Below the pieces are notes generated by a model, which was not told where the DNA came from, searched no databases, and saw nothing but the letters and a program-made list of their open reading frames with translations. A stretch of DNA of 64,000 bases from Fen-1301 sp963786395 (lineage in GTDB: Bacteria > Bacteroidota > Ignavibacteria > Ignavibacteriales > Ignavibacteriaceae): contig CAWAZD010000009.1 of NCBI GenBank assembly GCA_963786395.1, forward strand, positions 124,001-188,000. The letters run 5' to 3'. Shown here piece by piece: positions 57,951-64,000 of the stretch. The position numbers and the translations under genes are program-made. Within the stretch, counting starts at the first letter, position 1, and the number at the start of each line of letters is the position of its first letter.

Positions 57951-58033
57951 GAATTCTAGCCCAGTCCCTTTAGGGCTGGGTAAGTGGTATCAACCCCCTT
58001 CCTCCTTTTTACTTTTAACTTTTTACTTTTAAC
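57951..58033. repeat. CCCAGTCCC hairpin and 14-bp direct repeat
   Basis: CCCAGTCCC (57960-57968), loop TTTA, GGGCTGGG (57973-57980), a stem with a one-base bulge that could act as a terminator for the HAD operon. Further on, TTTTTACTTTTAAC repeats perfectly twice at 58006-58019 and 58020-58033. Both lie in the gap before the sigma-factor gene. Confidence 0.6.
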
Positions 58034-58095
58034 TTTGCAATGCCCAACCTTTTTCCTTTATGTTAAGTCTAATCTAATAGTTAACAGGATACTAA

Positions 58096-58668
58096 ATGGC
58101 GCCGGATGAAAAAGAATTAGTAATACTTGCTCAGAAAGGGAACGCTGCTGCTTTTGAACAGTTGGTTTACCTTTATGATAAAAATGTTCTTTCTCTTGCT
58201 TTGAAGTATATACAGGATAATGACCTCGCAAAAGATATCTACCAGGAGGTGTTTATCCGTGTTTATAAAGGATTGAAAAATTTCCAGTTCAAAAGTGAAT
58301 TCTCGACCTGGCTCTTTAGGATCACCACTAATGTCTGCCTCACTTATAAAACAAAAATACAAAGCTCAGTCTTTGTTTCTATAGATGAAGAGAACAGAGA
58401 AGGAGATCCTGTCAGAGAAATCAAAGATGAATCATGGGAGTCTTCTCCGGATATGTCTGTTTCCGGTTCTGAAATTCAACTCAGAATAAATAATGCGCTG
58501 GAACAAATCCCGGTTAAACAAAAAATGGTCTTTGTTCTCAAACATTATCAGGGATATAAAATCCGGGAAATCGCTGATATGATGGAATGCCAGGAAGGTA
58601 CTGTTAAGAAATATCTCTTTGAAGCTGTTCATACGCTTCGCGATAAATTAAAAGATTTACAGGTGTAG
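58096..58668 (+). CDS. ECF-type RNA polymerase sigma factor
   Basis: 190 residues. Region 2 is DEKELVILAQKGNAAAFEQL, then AKDIYQEVFIRVYKGLKNFQ and FSTWLFRITTNVCL; region 4 is ALEQIPVKQKMVFVLKHYQG and EIADMMECQEGTVKKYLFEA, the helix-turn-helix that reads the -35 element. This is the ECF (sigma-70 family) layout. It starts at ATG 58096 with AGGAT upstream. It is followed after 2 bases by the anti-sigma gene and a DUF4097 gene, forming a three-gene stress-response unit, so its target is probably this same operon and envelope genes. Confidence 0.92.
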   Translation: MAPDEKELVILAQKGNAAAFEQLVYLYDKNVLSLALKYIQDNDLAKDIYQEVFIRVYKGLKNFQFKSEFSTWLFRITTNVCLTYKTKIQSSVFVSIDEENREGDPVREIKDESWESSPDMSVSGSEIQLRINNALEQIPVKQKMVFVLKHYQGYKIREIADMMECQEGTVKKYLFEAVHTLRDKLKDLQV

Positions 58669-58670
58669 TT

Positions 58671-59618
58671 ATGGATCATACGAAATATAAAGAGCTGAAT
58701 ACTCTCTCGGTTTATGAGGAATTGAAACCCGAAGATCAGTCGGATCTTCTTCATCATTTAATCTCATGTAAGGAATGTCTTGCAGACTTTGAGGATAAAA
58801 GAAAATTCAAAGAAACTTTTCTAAAATCAAATCTTCCCGAACCTGACGCTGCTCTCCTTAATCAGGCAAGAAGGGAATTAAGAATTGCCCTGGGAAATGA
58901 GATCAAAGCATCGCCAATTAAAAAAATATTCGACACTATAAGTTCATTCTTTACTGGCAGATACCAGGTCTTTATTGTTGGAACTGCCATGGCTCTCTTT
59001 GGATTGATAGCTGGAAATTTAATCTTTAATGTCAATCCAAATATCCGGACGGAAGAGTTGCAAATAAAGCCTGCGTCTTTGCTTCAGGATAATATGCAGA
59101 TTACTAATGTTAAATTTGCTGAAAATGTTACCGCTGACGGCAAGGTTGATTTTTCATTTGATGCCATTAAACCTGTTCATATAAAGGGGAATATCAATGA
59201 TCCTAAAATCCAAAGTATTCTATCCTACGCTATGGTAAATGGTGATAATGCCGGTGTCCGGTTGAATTCGATCAGTCTTATAAACTCAGGCCCCGCAAAG
59301 AAATTAGATAATGATGTAAAGAATGCAATCGTTAATGTCGTTAAAAATGATGCAAATCCCGGCGTTAGAAGAGAAGCTCTAAAGCTTTTAAGAAAAGTCC
59401 CATATGATGATGATATTAAAAAGGCTTTGCTGTATGCTCTTTCAAATGATAAGAATACAGGAATGAGAATTGAAGCTTTGAATATTTTAATGGACGCTCA
59501 AAAAGATGGGCACAATTTCACTAAAGAAGATCTTAATATATTAAAACAAAATTTAAAACAGGACAATAACCAGTACATTCAATATCGGGTTAAGTCCGTT
59601 CTTAAGGAGAAAGTATAA
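58671..59618 (+). CDS. Anti-sigma factor with HEAT-like repeats
   Basis: 315 residues. The N-terminal cytoplasmic part has LLHHLISCKECLADFED, a His-x3-Cys-x2-Cys-like zinc-finger (ZAS) motif that binds the ECF sigma factor. One membrane helix (about 100-120) follows. The external half has HEAT-type helical repeats (NPGVRREALKLLRKVPYDDD, NTGMRIEALNIL), which would face the periplasm and could sense a ligand or protein. The start is 2 bases after the sigma gene stop; the end overlaps the next ATG by 1 base. Regulation by release or cleavage is expected from the family. Confidence 0.85.
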   Translation: MDHTKYKELNTLSVYEELKPEDQSDLLHHLISCKECLADFEDKRKFKETFLKSNLPEPDAALLNQARRELRIALGNEIKASPIKKIFDTISSFFTGRYQVFIVGTAMALFGLIAGNLIFNVNPNIRTEELQIKPASLLQDNMQITNVKFAENVTADGKVDFSFDAIKPVHIKGNINDPKIQSILSYAMVNGDNAGVRLNSISLINSGPAKKLDNDVKNAIVNVVKNDANPGVRREALKLLRKVPYDDDIKKALLYALSNDKNTGMRIEALNILMDAQKDGHNFTKEDLNILKQNLKQDNNQYIQYRVKSVLKEKV

Positions 59619-60739
59619 TGTTTCTTAAAAACTATAAGATATGGTTGGTCGTTTGTTTCGCTCTGGTTTTTTTAACAACTCCAAGAGCTGATGAGAAAAA
59701 ATTTAATGTTTCAAAAGGTGGTAAACTTATCCTCGATATTAACAATGGGGATATTACTATAAACACATGGAATAATAATCAGCTTGTCCTGAAATCTGAT
59801 GCTGACGATGATGATGAAAACAATAAATTGAACATCAACCAAAGCGGTAATACTATCACTGTAAATGCCACACATGATTTCAGTGGTTCCGATATTCAGA
59901 TATCTGTACCATATGAATTTAATTTTGAAATTGAAACCAATGCCGGTACCATTATATTTAAAGGAAATGTAAATGGCCGCGTTGAAGTAAGAACATCCGG
60001 GGGTGATATAATAACCGATAATATTTATGGTTATCTGGATGCTAATACCTATGGCGGAAATATTACAACCATGAATATCAAAGGTCAGACAAAACTTAAT
60101 TCCGGCGGCGGAGACATTAAGGTAGGAGATATTGAAGGTGACCTGGTTTTAAAAACAGGTGGCGGCAACGTCAAAGTTGGAAGAGTCCACAAAACATTAA
60201 AACTCAGAACCGGTGGCGGTAATGTTTCTGTTGTTGAAATTGGAAATATTGCTGAGGTTGTTACTGGGGGAGGCAATATCGTAGTAGATAAATCTGATGG
60301 TAAAATTGAAATTACAACCGGCGGCGGCGATATTAAACTAAAAGAACCTTATGGTGAAGTAACTGCAAGAACTGGCAGCGGAAGCATAAATATTCAAAAT
60401 GTGTTTAATAAATTAAATCTTAATACTGGTTCGGGTGATGTCGAGATATATTTTACGTCTGCCTATAAGGGTAATAGTGAAATTAAAAATGGCAACGGTA
60501 ATGTCATACTCTATTTGCCGGGTAATATTCATGCCACTGTAACCGCTAAAGTAAATTCCTGGGATGCGGGTGATGAAGAAGGGAATAATATCGAAAATAT
60601 TAAATCTGATTTTAAGGTTACAACAGTTGATAAAAAAGGAGATACTGGTCAGGTTATAGCAGTTTACCAGATTAACGGCGGCGGAAGTAATATCTTAATA
60701 AATGTCAGCAATGGAAATGTTGAACTGAAAAAACGTTGA
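59618..60739 (+). CDS. DUF4097 beta-repeat secreted protein
   Basis: 373 residues with a signal peptide (hydrophobic 9-22, ending PRADE). The rest is a right-handed beta-helix-like series of repeats with the recurring pattern GGGxIxVxxxxGxLxLKT (for example SGGGDIKVGDIEGDLVLKTG, then GGGNVKVGRVHKTLKLRTG). This is the DUF4097 family, adhesin-like envelope proteins common in Bacteroidota regulated by ECF units. The last repeat region ends NGGGSNILINVSNGNVELKK. It overlaps the anti-sigma gene by 1 base. The role may be sensing or shielding at the cell surface; not proven. Confidence 0.85.
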   Translation: MFLKNYKIWLVVCFALVFLTTPRADEKKFNVSKGGKLILDINNGDITINTWNNNQLVLKSDADDDDENNKLNINQSGNTITVNATHDFSGSDIQISVPYEFNFEIETNAGTIIFKGNVNGRVEVRTSGGDIITDNIYGYLDANTYGGNITTMNIKGQTKLNSGGGDIKVGDIEGDLVLKTGGGNVKVGRVHKTLKLRTGGGNVSVVEIGNIAEVVTGGGNIVVDKSDGKIEITTGGGDIKLKEPYGEVTARTGSGSINIQNVFNKLNLNTGSGDVEIYFTSAYKGNSEIKNGNGNVILYLPGNIHATVTAKVNSWDAGDEEGNNIENIKSDFKVTTVDKKGDTGQVIAVYQINGGGSNILINVSNGNVELKKR

Positions 60740-60825
60740 TTGCACCTTTTGATTAGAAATATATCCGTTTGTCATAATACCAGGGTAAATTAAATTTAAA
60801 TTGTCTTTATTCCATCAGTTCTTAT

Positions 60826-60902
60826 TGAAGAATTGTCATTCCCGCGAAGGCGGGAATCCATGCAGCGAATTTGTTCTTCCGGGCTGTCGGTGACCACTCC
60901 CC
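60826..60902. repeat. Palindromic repeat cluster (ATTCCCGC/GCGGGAAT)
   Basis: ATTCCCGC (60838-60845), loop GAAG, GCGGGAAT (60850-60857) forms an 8-bp stem. About 25 bases later CTGTCGGTGACCACTCCCCG, ACGC is a variant of the hairpin at 63861-63886 (GGTGTCGGGGACCATTCCCC and on). Both are copies of the families listed for 63791-63890. Confidence 0.7.
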
Positions 60903-60947
60903 GACGCATTGTGTAAAAAACGTAATCATATAAATAGGATTCTCCTT

Positions 60948-63592
60948 TTGAAAAAACTGTTACTCCTTCTTGTTTTGCTAACTATCAACATCTTCCCTGA
61001 TCCATATGAAAATGGCGTAACTTTTGTCTCACGCATTACCGCTGTTAAAACATCTGAACACATTACTATAGATGGCATCCTGAATGAAAGCATTTGGAAT
61101 AATACCCCCTCTGTTAATGTCTTTGTGCAAAGAGATCCTGTTGAAGGTGCAATTGCTTCTGAAAAAACTGATGTCTATATCGCTTTCGATGACCAGGCTC
61201 TTTATATAGCTGCTCGTATGTATGATAGTCACCCCGATTCTATTATCGCTCGCTTGACCCGCAGGGATAATGTAATAAATGCAGACCGCCTGCTCATCTT
61301 TCTCGACCCCTACCACGATAAAAGATCCGGTTATTATTTTACAATAAATGCAGCAGGCATTCTTACCGACGGTACTTTATATAATGATGATTGGGACGAT
61401 AATACATGGGACGGTGTCTGGGAAGGCAAAGCCCATATTGATGATAAAGGCTGGACCGTCGAAGTGAGAATTCCTTTCACCCAGCTCCGCTTTAAAAATG
61501 ATGACCATCAGGTCTGGGGCATTAACTTTAAAAGAATTATTGCCCGCAAAAATGAAGAAGATTATACCATCAAATTCCCCAAGAATGAAAGTGGTTTCGT
61601 TTCCCGCTTTATAGAACTTGATGGACTCGATGGTATTAAACCGTCCACAAAAGTTGAAGTGGTCCCATATTTAACCGGGAAAGCCGAATATCTTCAGCAT
61701 GATCCTAATAATCCATTCAACAATGGATCTCGTTATACCCCTGGTATAGGCGCTGATCTTAAAATGGGCATCGGCAACAATCTTACTCTAAATGCAACTA
61801 TCAATCCCGACTTCGGTCAGGTTGAAATTGATCCCGCTGTTATAAATCTTAGCGACGTTGAAACTTATTATAATGAAAATCGTCCTTTCTTTACTCAGGG
61901 CTCTGCTATCTTTAATAGTTTTGCAAATGGTGGTGCAAGAAGTTTCTATTCATTCAACTTTCCACAAACAAGTCTCTTTTATAGTAGAAGAATCGGTAGA
62001 AACCCGCAGGGCTCAGTTCCGGATAATGCTGATTATGTTGATATGCCTTCAGGTACTCATATTCTCGGTGCGGCAAAACTTACTGGTAAAGTTTTCGATG
62101 ATTGGAATATCGGAGCAATCTCTGCTGTTACCCAGCGTGAATATGCGGATTATCAGATGAATGGCATAAAAGGTGAATCCGAAGTTGAACCGCTTACTTA
62201 TTATGGCGTCGCCCGTATTCAAAAAGAAATGAATAATGGAAGACAAGCCCTGGGTTTCCTTGCAACATTTACTGCTCGGGATTATAAAGATCTGTCCCTT
62301 GCTAATGTAACCAATAAAAATTCATCCATTCTTGGCATTGACGGATGGACAAGTTTGGATACCTCAAAAACCTGGGTCATTACAGCTTGCACAATTCTCT
62401 CTAACTTAAATGGAACTAATCAACGTTTAATTGAACTTCAGGAAAATTCCCAGCGTTATTACCAGCGCCCTGATTCAAAAAATTTGCATGTTGATAGCTC
62501 CAGGACTTCCCTTACGGGCTTGCAGGCAGATATTACCTCATTAAACAAAAAGGAAATTCATTTTTTAACTCCTCAATTGGATTTATTACTCCCGGTTTTG
62601 AGTGTAATGATCTCGGTTTCCTTTCTCGCGCTGATGTAATAAATATGGATGCCGGTGGTGGTTATGATTGGACTGAACCGACCAGCTTTTACCATTTCGT
62701 GGAACTCGGATTGTTTTTCTTCCGGAATTATGACTTTGATCTTAATAAAACTTCTGATGGAGTTTTCTTTTATGGCAACTATCAGTTCACTAATTTTTAT
62801 TATCTAAATTGGAACTGGGCTTACAATCCCTGGACCGTTAATAATAATCGAACCAGGGGTGGCCCTCTTTCTTTAAATCCTCCTGGTTGGCAGGCAAATA
62901 TTTATATCAATAGTGATGATAAATCAAATATCGTTTATAGTTACGGTGTCTCAACCTATCAGGCATCCCATGATAGTTATATTGAATATGATTTAACTTT
63001 TGAATACCGGCCTGCTTCAAATATTACTCTAAGCATCTCCCCGTTCTTCAATAGAGAATTCCAGCGAGCAATGTATATTGGAACTTTCGCGGATAATTAT
63101 GCCGTAAATACTTTTTCTAATCGATATGTCTTCGGAGAACTCGATCAGAAAACTATTGGCGCGGGTATTAGACTCAACTGGACCTTTACTCCCGATCTTA
63201 CTTTGCAGCTCTATGTGCAGCCATTGGTCTCAACTGGAAAATATACCAGCATAAAAGAACTTGCTCAACCAAAAACTTTTAATTTTAATAATTACTCAAA
63301 CATTTCTTATAATCCATCCGACGATTCATATATCGTAGATCCCGATGGTTCCGGACCCGCTTCTTCATTCTCTTTTAACAACCCCGATTTTAATTATAAA
63401 TCCTTAAGGGGGAATGCGGTTCTTAGATGGGAATATTTACCTGGTTCTGTGTTTTATTTCGTGTGGACTCAAACCAGATCCGATGTTGAAACCATCGGCG
63501 ACTTTGCAATCCAGAAAACCTTTACCAGTCTGCTCGATGTCCATCCCGATAATATCTTCGCTATCAAATTTACCTACTGGCTGAATTTGTAA
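60948..63592 (+). pseudogene. DUF5916 outer-membrane protein with CBM9-like domain, one-base frameshift
   Basis: About 880 residues over two frames. Start is the TTG at 60948 with AGGAT at 60936-60940; an upstream TTG at 60909 is less likely. Signal peptide (2-20), then a carbohydrate-binding family 9-like domain (about 25-220; AVKTSEHITIDGILNESIWN, GWTVEVRIPFTQLRF), then the DUF5916 barrel (PFFTQGSAIF, FYSRRIGR). The first frame ends at TAA 62637; correcting one base near 62550, in an A-rich stretch, gives NSFFNSSIGFITPGFECNDL and GFLSRADVINMDAGGGYDW, joined to the second frame. The family is a probable outer-membrane transporter or binder of unknown substrate, common in Bacteroidota. Confidence 0.82.
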
Positions 63593-63593
63593 T

Positions 63594-63890
63594 TGAGCCT
63601 GGCGAAGAATCTCCTCTGTTATAGCCCAGGCATTCATGCCTGGGATTACATAATGTTATTATCAATAATGAGGGGATTCATCCCCTTCCCGCCGCTTGTA
63701 ATGAGAAGCGCTAGTTTGTCATACCTGTGCCTGCCCGCCTTTGGAGGAAAATCAGGGATCTGTTTCTTAAGTTGTCCTTCCCTAAATATTTTGTCATCCC
63801 TGCGAAAGCAGGGATCCCCTTAATCCATGTCTAACAAAATTGACTAACCTTGTATTCTGGGGTGTCGGGGACCATTCCCCGACACCATTA
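63594..63890. repeat. Array of four hairpin repeats
   Basis: In order: composite GAAGAATCTCCTCTG with CCCAGGCA (63625-63632), TTCA, TGCCTGGG; GGGGA-TTCA-TCCCC (63672-63685); ATCCCTGC (63796-63803), loop GAAA, GCAGGGAT (63808-63815); GGTGTCGGGG (63861-63870), ACCATT, CCCCGACACC (63877-63886), followed by ATTATTATTTTTTT, which looks like a terminator. No gene is seen in the remaining 110 bases to the window end. Confidence 0.65.
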
Positions 63891-64000
63891 TTATTTTTTT
63901 GTCATTAGGAGCCTGGCAAACAATCTCTCCCTCAAAACTATTTGTTTAAATAAATTATCCGTAATTATCTCTAAATAATTGTTACCTAATTTCTATATTT
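63891..64000. other. Intergenic end of window
   Basis: AT-rich sequence with no open frame having a plausible start. Nothing identified. Confidence 0.4.

Noticed and set aside
59950..60700. Regular GGCGG-rich pattern that could look like a DNA repeat array or CRISPR
   Set aside because: It is coding for the DUF4097 GGG repeats in one frame, with no fixed spacers.
63593..63823. 76-codon frame after the DUF5916 gene
   Set aside because: Its sequence is made of the hairpin repeats and it has a poor start context.

Overview
The window looks like a chromosome segment from a low-GC member of the Bacteroidota/Ignavibacteriota side of the tree, most likely an Ignavibacteriales-type bacterium. The reasons are: C-terminal type IX secretion (T9SS) sorting domains with the NYPNPFNP signature, a PorV-like outer-membrane protein, TonB-dependent receptors with a carboxypeptidase-like N-terminal domain, bacillithiol synthesis (BshA), weak Shine-Dalgarno use in several operons, and many AT-rich intergenic gaps. 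I found no tRNA, rRNA, CRISPR array, transposase or phage gene.

Layout. 1-5.5 kb: an NCS2-type permease cut by the window edge, a frameshifted NAD-dependent epimerase, an old-yellow-enzyme reductase and a GH63 glucosidase. 5.7-10 kb: an M2-family metallopeptidase lipoprotein and a three-gene run of pilin-like proteins. 10.3-22.4 kb: mixed small genes, a frameshifted LysE-type exporter, a frameshifted outer-membrane protein, an S41 peptidase lipoprotein, three sensor histidine kinases without response regulators (one with a periplasmic c-heme motif), an aldo/keto reductase and several small membrane or soluble proteins.

22.8-40.7 kb is the most coherent block, all on the + strand: a parvulin-type periplasmic chaperone, a TonB-dependent receptor, a very large T9SS-type surface protein with fibronectin III and Asp/Asn-rich calcium-binding-like repeats, a PorV-like protein, a tandem starch-binding-module protein with a T9SS tail, two GH13 amylases (one T9SS-tailed, one frameshifted) and an SGNH hydrolase with TPRs. 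I read it as a surface alpha-glucan capture and degradation system that has no SusD. 40.7-45.5 kb carries a NodU/CmcH carbamoyltransferase with SxtJ and DUF5989 membrane partners and two glycosyltransferases, probably for a cell-surface glycan. 45.6-47.5 kb holds an Lrp/AsnC regulator and a glutamine synthetase gene broken by about nine one-base indels.

48-51.4 kb (- strand) is a tight bshA operon: bshA, an unknown gene, an rRNA cytosine methyltransferase and an ArsC-like protein. 51.5-57.9 kb (+ strand) is an overlapping operon: heparinase II/III, a PfkB kinase interrupted by a palindromic repeat, an RmlD-like reductase, a second GH13 amylase and an HAD phosphatase. 58.1-60.7 kb is an ECF sigma factor, an anti-sigma factor with HEAT-like repeats and a DUF4097 repeat protein. 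60.9-63.6 kb is a frameshifted DUF5916 outer-membrane protein. Intergenic gaps from about 47.8 kb onward are rich in short hairpin repeats that recur as modules. Single-base indels split several otherwise well-conserved genes, so sequence or assembly error must be considered before calling them true pseudogenes.
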